Origin: Sphingopyxis terrae subsp. terrae NBRC 15098
Lineage (GTDB): Bacteria > Pseudomonadota > Alphaproteobacteria > Sphingomonadales > Sphingomonadaceae
Direction: 5' to 3'
Length of the DNA: 64,000 nucleotides
NCBI RefSeq assembly: GCF_001610975.1
Contig: NZ_CP013342.1
Location: forward strand, 62,001-126,000
The first letter of the stretch is position 1. Each line of letters begins with the position of its first letter. A program made the position numbers and the translations under genes. The notes below the pieces were generated by a model. That model had not been told where the DNA came from, did not search any database, and was given only the letters and a program-made list of their open reading frames with translations. Below, one piece after another: positions 55,637-64,000 of the stretch.

Positions 55637-56731
55637 ATGTTTCAACTCAACGACTCAGCTGCGTTGGCGCTCGCCGAGCCATTTAAAATGTCGGGGCAGA
55701 CCCCCGCTGCCGACCCATTCCCAAGAATCCGATCAGCACTCTTGTCTGCAGATCACATCATTAAGTATGTTCAAAAGACAGGGATGATAGCTCCATTCAA
55801 TGGTGGTGGAGGAGAAAAATCACCCCTCAAAGCTGCTTCATACGAATGCAAAATTGGAAGCGAAGCATTCGTATACAAGAAGGGAATAAACCACCCTCAA
55901 AAGATTTATGATGGATCTCAAGAATATTTAACGATTCCAGCCAACTCAATAGTATTTGTAGAATCAGAAATTTACTTTCGGCTACCTCCGTTTATTGCTG
56001 TTCGCTTTAATCTTCAGATTAATCACGTCCATCGGGGATTGCTTTTAGGAACAGGGCCTCTTGTCGATCCGGGTTTCTGGGGGAGACTTTGCATCCCTCT
56101 GCATAATCTGACGAACCAAGATTATCACATTTCAAAGGACGACGGTCTGATTTGGATCGAGTTCACAAAGACATCGTCAAGCCCCACCCATGGGCGACCG
56201 CCGTCAAATACAGATTTCCCAAACATCAAAAAGTTCATCGAAAAGGCAGCAAAACCTATTTTTGAGGATGCAGCGCCAATCGAAATTCTTAGCTCGATCC
56301 CTGACATGGTCAGCGAAGCGAACGCGAAGGCCCAAATCGCAGCAGACCTAGCGCAAAAATCCGAGAAGTCAGCGAAGTCGCTTCGCAATTGGAGCGTTGG
56401 TGGTATTATTGTAGGTGCGTTATCTGCCGTTGGCCTCACTGCTACCGTCGCTGGCCTGTCATGGCAGTACTATGACGATAATCAGACCGACATTGGCGGG
56501 ATAAAAGACAAAACAACCAATCTAGAAAAATCGATTGATCAGCATATTCGCGACGTTGATCGATATGGCTCAACCCCAATCGAAGCTCGGGCATCATTGT
56601 ACGTGCTGAGGGGAACGGTCGAGCAACAGCAAGGGAAAATCAAAAAACTTTCTGACCAAGTTGCAGAATTGAAAGCCGAACTGGACCGGATCAAACCCAA
56701 GCCCTGCGATACCAAGCAGACGGTCTGTTAG
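55637..56731 (+). CDS. dCTP deaminase/dUTPase-fold protein with membrane anchor and coiled coil
   Basis: Third gene; 364 residues. Residues about 30-180 have the trimeric dCTP-deaminase/dUTPase fold (RFNLQINHVHRGLL, VDPGFWGRLCIPLHNLT). The Glu that catalyses deamination in Dcd is replaced (P154 by alignment to the DPGF-x-G motif) and RSSxxR reads RFNLQ, so dCTP deamination is doubtful; dUTPase motif 4 is also absent. A single TM helix (253-277) and a coiled coil (to 350) follow. It may bind nucleotides and act at the membrane as sensor or effector. The start is 4 bp after the PurZ-like stop. GC content is visibly low. Confidence 0.8.
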   Translation: MFQLNDSAALALAEPFKMSGQTPAADPFPRIRSALLSADHIIKYVQKTGMIAPFNGGGGEKSPLKAASYECKIGSEAFVYKKGINHPQKIYDGSQEYLTIPANSIVFVESEIYFRLPPFIAVRFNLQINHVHRGLLLGTGPLVDPGFWGRLCIPLHNLTNQDYHISKDDGLIWIEFTKTSSSPTHGRPPSNTDFPNIKKFIEKAAKPIFEDAAPIEILSSIPDMVSEANAKAQIAADLAQKSEKSAKSLRNWSVGGIIVGALSAVGLTATVAGLSWQYYDDNQTDIGGIKDKTTNLEKSIDQHIRDVDRYGSTPIEARASLYVLRGTVEQQQGKIKKLSDQVAELKAELDRIKPKPCDTKQTVC

Positions 56732-57429
56732 ATATCCAGCGCGGCCCCATTAACCCTAAGCCATTCCTTCCGTTCGCGGTATCGTGGTAGCACCTTGTCT
56801 ACCTCGTTCCAAAACGCGTCTGAATGGTCGCGGTGGCGCAGGTGGCACAGCTCATGGACAACGATGTAATCAATCACGGTTTGCGGGGCCATCAAGGTCT
56901 TCCAATGGAAGTTCATTGCGCCGCCCGTACCGCATGAGGCCCAGTGATATCCCAGCTCTTTAACAGCCACTTCACCAGGCTTGACGCCGACCAGTGGCGC
57001 GAGTTGCCTGAGGCGTTCGCTGAAAATCTGCATGCCTTTGGCAATATAGTAGTCGCGGAATGCCTTGCGTGCGGCAGCCTCGCCATCGCGGGCCACGAAG
57101 TCTTCCGATAGTTCCCAGCGACCGTTCTTCAAACGCAGTGGCACGTCACTATCCGGCACAAACTTCAGACGATAGGACCGCCCGAGATAGGCAAAGCCTT
57201 GCCCCTGAACCAAGGGACGGTGCCTTCGGCTAGCGTTCAGGTCTTCCCACTCCGCCAGCGAGCGATGCACCCATAGTGCCCGGTCAGCCACGACTTCACG
57301 AATCTTCTCGTCCTCAATACCAACCGGCGCACGCACGATGACATCGCCAGATCGTTCGATCACGATATCGGCCGTTTTCCGCTCGCTACGGATTAGCGTG
57401 AATTCGATATCTTGCGCGCACATCTTCAT
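56728..57429 (-). CDS. YgjP-like (DUF45) metallopeptidase of the type I locus
   Basis: This 233-residue protein has the zinc motif VVHELCHLRHRDHS (HExxH with a third His) of the YgjP/M48-like family and the upstream KELGYHWASCGTGG segment. Members often sit in type I restriction operons; their role there is not settled. The start overlaps the hsdR stop by four bases and the stop overlaps the stop of the convergent deaminase-fold gene. Confidence 0.9.
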   Translation of the reverse strand: MKMCAQDIEFTLIRSERKTADIVIERSGDVIVRAPVGIEDEKIREVVADRALWVHRSLAEWEDLNASRRHRPLVQGQGFAYLGRSYRLKFVPDSDVPLRLKNGRWELSEDFVARDGEAAARKAFRDYYIAKGMQIFSERLRQLAPLVGVKPGEVAVKELGYHWASCGTGGAMNFHWKTLMAPQTVIDYIVVHELCHLRHRDHSDAFWNEVDKVLPRYRERKEWLRVNGAALDI

Positions 57430-60400
57430 GGCCGCAGCAACTCCACATGGCGCTTTTCGGCCAGTTTGGTCAGTTCTACGGCTATCCGCTGATGGTGATC
57501 CTGAACAGCGCTGATGCCAGAGACCATCAATTCTGTGTCAATATTGGCCCGTAAACGTCGTACTTGATCCGGCTTGCGCCAGAAATCGACAATGGCAATG
57601 GCATCACGAATAAGGCTGACAAGACGAGACGACAGAGCATCCAGCATCGCTGCATCTTCAAGCGATAGGGTCGCGCTGTCTCCGATTAGGGCGAACAGAT
57701 TGTCCTTGAACACAGCCACCTCGGCAGGTTGTTCGGCATCCCCTTTGCCGCGACCCGCCCGGATATCTGCGCGCAGGCCCTCATATGCTTCGGCCAAAAG
57801 CTTCCAGTCATCGCCATGCTTGGCGATCAGCGTGTCGAGCTTTTCGCTCATCCGTTTGAAGAAGGCCGGGTCTTCGTCGAAGTGGATGGTGCAGTGCTTG
57901 CGGATGGCGTGCTCCATCTCGCTAGCCTTGGCGCGGGTGCTGCCTTGGGCATGGCCCGTAACCTGCTCAACGAAATCGGGATCGAGCAGTTCGACGGGCG
58001 GTATCTGCGGATCGACGCCGAGTTCGATCAGATGCTTGTTGATCAGTGCAGCGACCTTTTGGCCCACCCCGGCAAAATCAATGGAATCGTCCTTGAACCG
58101 TTCCTTGGCCATGCGCATCAGATAGCCAAGCCGACGCGCTGGGCCGCGATAGCGGTGGGCTGCGGCACCAGGCAGGATCAGATCGAGGCTCATTAGGAAT
58201 TTCTTGAGATAAACTTCAAAATCCGCCCGCGCCTTGATCCTTTCCAGCGCATCAACGGCCTTGTGGACCACGCGCACGTCATCCTCAGGAGAGGCCAACG
58301 TGCCTGTCAGGAACGCCTCGATGTCATGCACACCCAGCCCCTGAAAATGCTGAAGCAGCCGGCGGTAGCGTTCTTCAAGGATCGGAAGTTCGGACGTAAG
58401 GTTTTGGAACCCCGCCTTTAGGTCCTCTGGTTCCTGATCGGCATAGATTTTGAGCGCGGCGGTCAGATGTCCGGCAAAGCCGATATAGTCGACAATGAAA
58501 CCGCGCTGTTTGCCGTGGGTCACTCTGTTTACGCGGGCGATGGCCTGAAGCAGGTTGTGCTCTTTCAGCCGCTTGTCGATATACATCACCTGCTCGATCG
58601 GGGCATCGAAGCCGGTCAACAGCATGTCGCATACGACGAGGAAGGCGATGCCCGTGTTGGCCTGATCGTAGTCATCCAGATTGAACGGCTTGCAGAAATT
58701 CTCGACTGCGTTCGATTCCCGCGCCTCCCGCCGGGCGGCAGTGATTTCGGCGGATTCGTTGGTGGCGTCAGAAGAAACGACGACCGCCACTTTCAGGAAC
58801 GCGATGCGCCGCTTTGCTTCGGGATCGGTTTCCCGTTCCAACCGCTCAGCCAATGCTTCCCGCAACGCGCGCTGATACCGCACCGCGGCCAACTTGCTGT
58901 GGCACACCACTTGGGCTTTGAACCCATTCGGCAAAATGTTGTCGATGTAGTGCCCCACCAGATCACGGGCGATGGCTCCGATGCGGCTTTCCGCCTCCAA
59001 AATATCCCCGGTCGCACCGTATTTCTTTTTGATGGCGAGCAGGTCTTCGGCGGATCGTTCGGCGAACAGATCCTCGAACGCCTGATCAAATTCCGCCTTG
59101 TCGCGCAACGCGGTGTTGGCGGTGCGGCCTTCGTAGAGAATTTGCAGCGTCGCGCCGTCGGCCACCGCGTCCATGAGTTTGTATTTGTCGATGTATTCGC
59201 CGAACCGCTTCACGGTCTGCCGACCGGCGTGGCGTTCGGTGATCAGCGGTGTGCCGGTAAAGGCAACGCGCGCGGCGTTGGGGAAGGCTTCGAACAGGTT
59301 GTCACCCATGTCGCTGCCTTGGGTGCGGTGCGCCTCGTCCACCATGATCAGGATGCGCTCGGACGCGTTGACCACGCCGAAACTTTCCGCGCTGGGCGGG
59401 GGGGCATAGCGCCCCAGCTTTTCGCGGAAACTGTCCGGCAGATCGTCCTTCGTTTCCAGAAATTTGTGAACCATCACCATGTTCACGTCAGACGCGGGGG
59501 AGGACAGCACATCGCGCACCGCCGCGCGGCTTTCCACGAGGTTGATCTTTCCGCCAATCAGCCGCGCGGTGCCCGTCAATTGGTCTTCCAGATCGGCGCG
59601 GTCCACCACCATCAGGATTTTCATGTCGTTCAGATCACGACTGGCGCGCAGCATCCGCCCGACGAAAACCATGGTCAGCGATTTGCCAGAGCCCTGCGTG
59701 TGCCAAATCACCCCACTGCGCTCCATCGGGGCTTGCCCCGTGCGCAGCCGCTCGACGATGCGGCGGGCGGCGCGATGTTGCTGATAGCGGGCGAGCACCT
59801 TCACCCGTTTGCCGCTGTCGGTATCCTTGAACACGGTGCAGGTGCGCAGGATGTCGAGCAGGCAATGCGGGTTGAGCAGGCCCTGCACCAGTTCCTCTTG
59901 CTCCCGAACCACGCCAAGGGGCGGCGTGATCGTGGCATATTGTTCCGGCCAAACATTGCGCCAGCGATAGAAATGTTCGGGGGCGCTGCTGATGCTGCCG
60001 AACTCCGCAGCTTCGCCGCAGGTGCGGATCACCATCAGGTTGGGATAGAACAGCTTCGGCTCGCCTTCGCGCAAGCCGGCGCGTGCAGTTTCCGGCCGGG
60101 CGTCACGGTAGCGTTGCAACTGCACGAACGCCCCGTGCATCGGATTGGCGGTGTTAGCGTCGCCAATCTTGGCCTCAATCACCACCAGCGGAATGCCGTT
60201 CACGAACAACACAACATCGGGGATGATGAATGCCTTGATGCAGCCTGGCGTATCAACGCGGAACTGGTTGATCGCGTGGAAGGTGTTGCGCTCCGGATTG
60301 GCGAAGTCGATCAGGCGAACGGTCGGGTCTTTTTCGCCCGTCACTTCGTTGCGGTCCACTTGCGCCTTCATCAGCAGCGCATGCACCGCTTCGTTGGCAT

Positions 60401-60668
60401 CGAGCAGGCCCTTGCCCGGTTGGCGGAATATATCGTCGATCAGCCCAGCGAGCTGCCGCTCGGTTAGCCAGTCCTGCCCGTCAGATGTCTGGTTCAGCGC
60501 ACGAACGGAGTCGCGGAACACTTGCGGCAGGATCAGATCACGAAAGCTGGAGCGCAGCGATGCCGCCGGACTGTGCGGGATCATCTGGCTCCCTTGATCC
60601 ACCACTGTCCAGCCCAGCGCGCCAAGCTGCGTCAGCAGCGGCGCTTCGACATGAGCATACTCGCTCAT
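57426..60668 (-). CDS. hsdR: Type I restriction endonuclease subunit R
   Basis: HsdR is the translocating and cleaving subunit. The 1080-residue protein has the N-terminal nuclease motif IIPDVVLFVNG ... VVIEAK (D151, E165, K167), Walker A TQGSGKSLTM, the DEAH box MVDEAHRTQG, and further superfamily 2 motifs, then a C-terminal helical region. It appears intact. Overlap with hsdS is four bases. Confidence 0.95.
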   Translation of the reverse strand: MSEYAHVEAPLLTQLGALGWTVVDQGSQMIPHSPAASLRSSFRDLILPQVFRDSVRALNQTSDGQDWLTERQLAGLIDDIFRQPGKGLLDANEAVHALLMKAQVDRNEVTGEKDPTVRLIDFANPERNTFHAINQFRVDTPGCIKAFIIPDVVLFVNGIPLVVIEAKIGDANTANPMHGAFVQLQRYRDARPETARAGLREGEPKLFYPNLMVIRTCGEAAEFGSISSAPEHFYRWRNVWPEQYATITPPLGVVREQEELVQGLLNPHCLLDILRTCTVFKDTDSGKRVKVLARYQQHRAARRIVERLRTGQAPMERSGVIWHTQGSGKSLTMVFVGRMLRASRDLNDMKILMVVDRADLEDQLTGTARLIGGKINLVESRAAVRDVLSSPASDVNMVMVHKFLETKDDLPDSFREKLGRYAPPPSAESFGVVNASERILIMVDEAHRTQGSDMGDNLFEAFPNAARVAFTGTPLITERHAGRQTVKRFGEYIDKYKLMDAVADGATLQILYEGRTANTALRDKAEFDQAFEDLFAERSAEDLLAIKKKYGATGDILEAESRIGAIARDLVGHYIDNILPNGFKAQVVCHSKLAAVRYQRALREALAERLERETDPEAKRRIAFLKVAVVVSSDATNESAEITAARREARESNAVENFCKPFNLDDYDQANTGIAFLVVCDMLLTGFDAPIEQVMYIDKRLKEHNLLQAIARVNRVTHGKQRGFIVDYIGFAGHLTAALKIYADQEPEDLKAGFQNLTSELPILEERYRRLLQHFQGLGVHDIEAFLTGTLASPEDDVRVVHKAVDALERIKARADFEVYLKKFLMSLDLILPGAAAHRYRGPARRLGYLMRMAKERFKDDSIDFAGVGQKVAALINKHLIELGVDPQIPPVELLDPDFVEQVTGHAQGSTRAKASEMEHAIRKHCTIHFDEDPAFFKRMSEKLDTLIAKHGDDWKLLAEAYEGLRADIRAGRGKGDAEQPAEVAVFKDNLFALIGDSATLSLEDAAMLDALSSRLVSLIRDAIAIVDFWRKPDQVRRLRANIDTELMVSGISAVQDHHQRIAVELTKLAEKRHVELLRP

Positions 60669-61930
60669 GCGGGCATGCTTTCGAGCAGCGGGGTGACGGG
60701 GATTTTGCCGGTGAGCAGGTCTTGCATCAGGCCGGATTTCTGGAGTGCTAGTTTTGCCAGTTCGCGCAGATGATCATCAATCAATCCATCGATCAATTTC
60801 ATCCGGTCGAAAATCAGTTTCTGCTCCGTGACAGGCGGAAACGCCAATCGCAGTGAGCGAAAGTCAGCCAGTGTGATTTTAGGCCGAGTGACGCCACCCG
60901 TGATGGCGCGCACTTGGGCTAGCACCACTTCGCTGTTTAATGCACTAGCGACGAACTCCGGAATGGCTACGTCCCGTCGAGACACCCTCAATCTGATCAT
61001 GTCAGCGGTTATTATTGCTGCCGGAAAATCCATTGGGTGAATGCAAGCGATACAGGGCGGGAAACCCATTTTTGTCGCGATCACATCGCCCGGTTGAGAT
61101 TCATGCGCCGCGAGTGATTTAGCTTTGGCCGAGTCCACAAAGACATCGGACTTCCAGATGAAGCGCTCCGGTTTCACGTCACGAACGAAGATGACCGGCA
61201 CACCAGAATTGCGGTAATCGGAGGCTACAAGGTTGCTGCCAAACGGGCCGATAGTTGCGTCAGAAGATGAGTTCACGCATTTCGTAATTCGATCGACCTC
61301 CCACCCCAAAGGCAGCCAGCCGAGTTCGGTTTGATGGTAGAGGTGCGGGGCTTGGTGGCGGGGTGGGCGGAGTTGGCCGTGTTCATCCACCCCGCGCGTG
61401 AACAGGTCTTGCATCAACCCGGCCCGCACCCGCTCCTGCTTGGCAATCAACCCCTCCGTCGCCTCAATCTGGGTGTCGAGTGCGTCGAGGATATTGCAGA
61501 TGGTGTTCTGCTCTGATTCCGCTTCTGGAAAGCGCAGTTCTAGGATGCGGCCCAAGTCCTTGGGGACGTGCGGGACACCGGTTCCTGTCCGACGCGCCTG
61601 AATCCATTCAAAGCGATCTCGCAGACAATGCACGAGATAACGCCCCGTCATCTCCGCTTCCGGGCGCAAACGCATAACGGTCGATGAAATCACGCCGGAC
61701 TTCCCCGGACCCACAAGCCCGCTCCGTTCGCCATCCCAAAGCATCAGGGCGTCACTGGCCACGCAAGAAATGCCGCCGTTTGGTAAAGCGAAACCGTCCT
61801 CCCCACCAGTTAGTGAGGACGCGCCAAGGTAAGGCAAAAAGCCGTCTAGCGCTAAATCTGACGTTTCGACTTTCTTGCCCTTTTTGAAGGATACAAGCTT
61901 GCCGAGGGGCCTCTCAACCCACTCAGACAT
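60665..61930 (-). CDS. hsdS: Type I restriction specificity subunit S
   Basis: HsdS recognises the split DNA target. The 421-residue chain has two target-recognition domains (about 5-150 and 205-340) separated and followed by helical spacers (ILDALDTQIEATEGLIAKQE; FDRMKLIDGLIDDHLREL), the normal layout. It overlaps hsdM by eight bases and hsdR by four. The target sequence cannot be deduced. Confidence 0.93.
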   Translation of the reverse strand: MSEWVERPLGKLVSFKKGKKVETSDLALDGFLPYLGASSLTGGEDGFALPNGGISCVASDALMLWDGERSGLVGPGKSGVISSTVMRLRPEAEMTGRYLVHCLRDRFEWIQARRTGTGVPHVPKDLGRILELRFPEAESEQNTICNILDALDTQIEATEGLIAKQERVRAGLMQDLFTRGVDEHGQLRPPRHQAPHLYHQTELGWLPLGWEVDRITKCVNSSSDATIGPFGSNLVASDYRNSGVPVIFVRDVKPERFIWKSDVFVDSAKAKSLAAHESQPGDVIATKMGFPPCIACIHPMDFPAAIITADMIRLRVSRRDVAIPEFVASALNSEVVLAQVRAITGGVTRPKITLADFRSLRLAFPPVTEQKLIFDRMKLIDGLIDDHLRELAKLALQKSGLMQDLLTGKIPVTPLLESMPA

Positions 61931-64000
61931 AACCCAGCTTCCCCAGATAATCCTCCAGCTTCGCCGCCGCAGCGCTGCGCTGTCGCTCGATATCCCGCAC
62001 TGTCACCGCATATTTGTCATGAAGGTTTTCGATGGCACTTGTCACCGCGCGGCGGTCTGCATCCAGATAGGCGCGGTAGGTGGCGAACAACTGTTCGCGG
62101 AACCGCAGCAGGATCTGCGTCTGCGCCGCAGCCGGTGTGATCTTGGCCCGCGCGGCGGCCACCAGTTCCTCACGCCGTTTTTCTGCTACGCGCAAGTCCG
62201 CCTTCAGCGCCTTGGCCTCATCATCCAGCGCCTTGTGCACCGCCAATTGCTTGCCAATGTCCGACAGGCGGGACTCGATATCCTTGCCTTCATCCACCAG
62301 CTTTTCGATCGGGATGCGCAGAAAGGGATCAACCTCCGCATCACGGGCGATGCTCAGGGTACGGCTTGCGCCGTCCAGATCAGGCTTTGTCTGCGTGCCG
62401 CCAATGCCGAAATCGCCCTTGGTCCAGCAACTAGGCCAAGCATCGCGAGCAATGATATCCGCCTTGATCGTGGTCAGCACCGCTTTGGCTTCCTTGACCA
62501 GATGCTTCATCTGGCCGTTCAATGCGGTCTGCTCGGCCTTTAGCGACGACAGCAAGGCCGATGGCAGGACACCGCTTTCGTCCTCGTCTTCATAGCCTTC
62601 CTCATCGGCGGCAGCGAAGGCAGCTTGTAATTCATCGATCCGCGCGCGCTTGCTCGCCAGTTCCTCGATCAGCTCGGGAAATTCGCTTTGCAGGATTTCG
62701 TCATCGGGGATCAGCTCCGCCCCCCAGCCGCTCGCCGCGATGGATTTCAGATCGATCTTCAGGCTATCGACATAGCGCGCAAGCCCGCCACGAATCTGGA
62801 ACGGATTGAGCAGCGCCTGATCAGAGAAGGCCTGGGAGATGTCCGCCATTAGACCGCGCCGCAGGGCATAGACATTGTCTGCCTGCCCGTTGCCACGCGC
62901 GATCATCTCCATCTGCGGCTGGATGATGTTCCACCAATCCGACAGCCGGCTCATGAACGCCTGATGCGTCGCGATCACGCCGGGGTGCGCCTTCACCAAT
63001 TCGGCAATGTCGCGTCGGTTGGTGATGGCGGAGGCGAAATCGCAATAGGCGGTATCGCCAGGACGCGGGGTGAAGCAGGCTTCGCGTAAATCCGGATAGT
63101 TCATCCAGTGGTGCTCGAGCGCATCCACTTCGGCCACGGGCACCCCGCCATGGATATGCGCGCGCACATCCTGCGGCTCTGGCGGCGGGGCATTGTCGAC
63201 ATAGCGGCGGATGTTGCAGTTATACCCCTCAGTCTCGATTTCCTTGATCGGGACCACGCGGGCATAGCCCGGCACATCCTCGCGACGCCGATAGACATCG
63301 ACGATCTTGGCCATATCCTCGGGCCGCAGGAAATTCTGCGCCTTGCCCTCGCGGAATTCACGGTCAGCGTTTATGAACAGCACGTCCTCACGGGCTTCTG
63401 CGTTTTCCTTGTTCATGACCAGAATGCAGGCCGGAATGCCGGTGCCATAAAACAGGCTGGAGGGCAGGCCGATTACGGCATCCAGCCAGCCCTGTGTGAT
63501 GAAAAACTCGCGTGCGTCCTTTTCCTCGCCTCCGCGAAACAGCACACCATGGGGCATGACTGTCGCCATGCGGCCATTGGATTTCAGAACCGCCAGCATA
63601 TGCTGGACGAACATCAGGTCAGCCTTCTTGCCTTTTTCCGGCATCCATTTGGCAAAGCGGCCTTTGAAATCCATCTCCTTGGCGCTGTAGTTCTGGCTGA
63701 ACGGCGGGTTGGCCAGCACACGGTCAAACCGGGTCAGCTCCCCATTGTCATCGCGGTGCTGCGGCTTGGTCAGCGTATCTTCCTGCTCGATCTTCGCGGA
63801 TTGGATATCGTGAAGGATCATGTTCATCTTGCAGATCGACCACGTGGTGCCTTGTGATTCCTGGCCCGCCAGCGTCAGGTTGTTGGGGTCGCCGCCATTG
63901 TCGCGGATGTAATCGCGCGACTGGATCAGCATGCCGCCAGAACCGACGGTGGGATCGTAGACGCTCATGCCGGGTTGCGGATCGACGATCTCGACCATGG
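61923..64000 (-). CDS. hsdM: Type I restriction DNA methyltransferase subunit M, 5' end outside the window
   Basis: HsdM methylates adenine at N6. The visible 691 codons begin inside the catalytic domain, with SAM motif YDPTVGSGGML and NPPF (motif IV). The N-terminal helical domain lies beyond the right edge; the Met at 63998 is not the true start. After the methyltransferase core there are about 250 extra residues of helical, coiled-coil sequence (to the end, KLEDYLGKLGYV), as in the larger HsdM group. Gene order M-S-R-YgjP. Confidence 0.93.
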   Translation of the reverse strand, partial: MVEIVDPQPGMSVYDPTVGSGGMLIQSRDYIRDNGGDPNNLTLAGQESQGTTWSICKMNMILHDIQSAKIEQEDTLTKPQHRDDNGELTRFDRVLANPPFSQNYSAKEMDFKGRFAKWMPEKGKKADLMFVQHMLAVLKSNGRMATVMPHGVLFRGGEEKDAREFFITQGWLDAVIGLPSSLFYGTGIPACILVMNKENAEAREDVLFINADREFREGKAQNFLRPEDMAKIVDVYRRREDVPGYARVVPIKEIETEGYNCNIRRYVDNAPPPEPQDVRAHIHGGVPVAEVDALEHHWMNYPDLREACFTPRPGDTAYCDFASAITNRRDIAELVKAHPGVIATHQAFMSRLSDWWNIIQPQMEMIARGNGQADNVYALRRGLMADISQAFSDQALLNPFQIRGGLARYVDSLKIDLKSIAASGWGAELIPDDEILQSEFPELIEELASKRARIDELQAAFAAADEEGYEDEDESGVLPSALLSSLKAEQTALNGQMKHLVKEAKAVLTTIKADIIARDAWPSCWTKGDFGIGGTQTKPDLDGASRTLSIARDAEVDPFLRIPIEKLVDEGKDIESRLSDIGKQLAVHKALDDEAKALKADLRVAEKRREELVAAARAKITPAAAQTQILLRFREQLFATYRAYLDADRRAVTSAIENLHDKYAVTVRDIERQRSAAAAKLEDYLGKLGYV

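Noticed and set aside
58467-60467. 666-codon open frame on the plus strand opposite hsdR
   Set aside because: High-GC codon bias opens the antisense frame. HsdR motifs are clear on the other strand and this translation has no domain.

Overview
The window is high-GC DNA from an alphaproteobacterium of the order Sphingomonadales, most like Sphingopyxis or Sphingomonas. This rests on protein style, the sdhE-mfd pairing, a sphingomonad-type dispersed inverted repeat near 1.45 kb, and the serine/threonine kinase and envelope gene families. No 16S rRNA gene is present, so the genus is an inference.

Positions 1 to about 41.7 kb look like ordinary chromosome. They hold the 5' part of recG, sdhE-mfd, an EAL phosphodiesterase, moaA, nadK, tRNA-Asn, a membrane-anchored AraC regulator with small membrane proteins and a LuxR regulator, and a winged-helix/kinase/TPR receptor. 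An envelope operon (16.8-20.5 kb) is followed by a YadA-like trimeric autotransporter. An ECF sigma factor then converges on a TPR serine/threonine kinase. A full acetate/propionate module follows (28.7-40.4 kb): a CrbS-type symporter/histidine kinase hybrid, a CrbR-type regulator overlapping acs, a DcaP-like porin, an MHS-family carrier, a GNAT acetyltransferase and prpE. An 18-bp palindrome lies midway between the divergent acs and porin genes and is the natural operator candidate. tRNA-Thr and rlmJ close this part.

From about 41.7 kb to the right edge the window is an accessory, defence-rich island. It carries a nucleotidyltransferase-HEPN fusion, a RES/Xre toxin-antitoxin pair, and a hipB-hipA-HNH operon preceded by three palindromes at exact 50-bp spacing. 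It also holds a broken ParS-type antitoxin, an orphan HipB-like regulator, a TPR protein, and debris of a conjugative element: a stop-interrupted nuclease, a MobF relaxase lacking its N-terminal half, and a frameshifted ardC. A type I restriction system (hsdM-hsdS-hsdR) with a YgjP-like metallopeptidase fills the right end; hsdM runs off the window.

The most interesting object is the three-gene operon at 52694-56731, between the mobile debris and the type I system. Gene 1 fuses a DEDD exonuclease domain, a DUF429 domain and a P-loop nucleotide-kinase-like domain. Gene 2 is a short adenylosuccinate-synthetase homologue with serine at the position of the catalytic aspartate (S13), a change associated with the 2-aminopurine enzyme PurZ of Z-genome phages. 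Gene 3 is a dCTP-deaminase/dUTPase-fold protein without the deaminase glutamate, fused to a membrane segment and a coiled coil. I know of no described system with this composition. I propose it as a nucleotide-based defence or modified-purine system; the function is inference.
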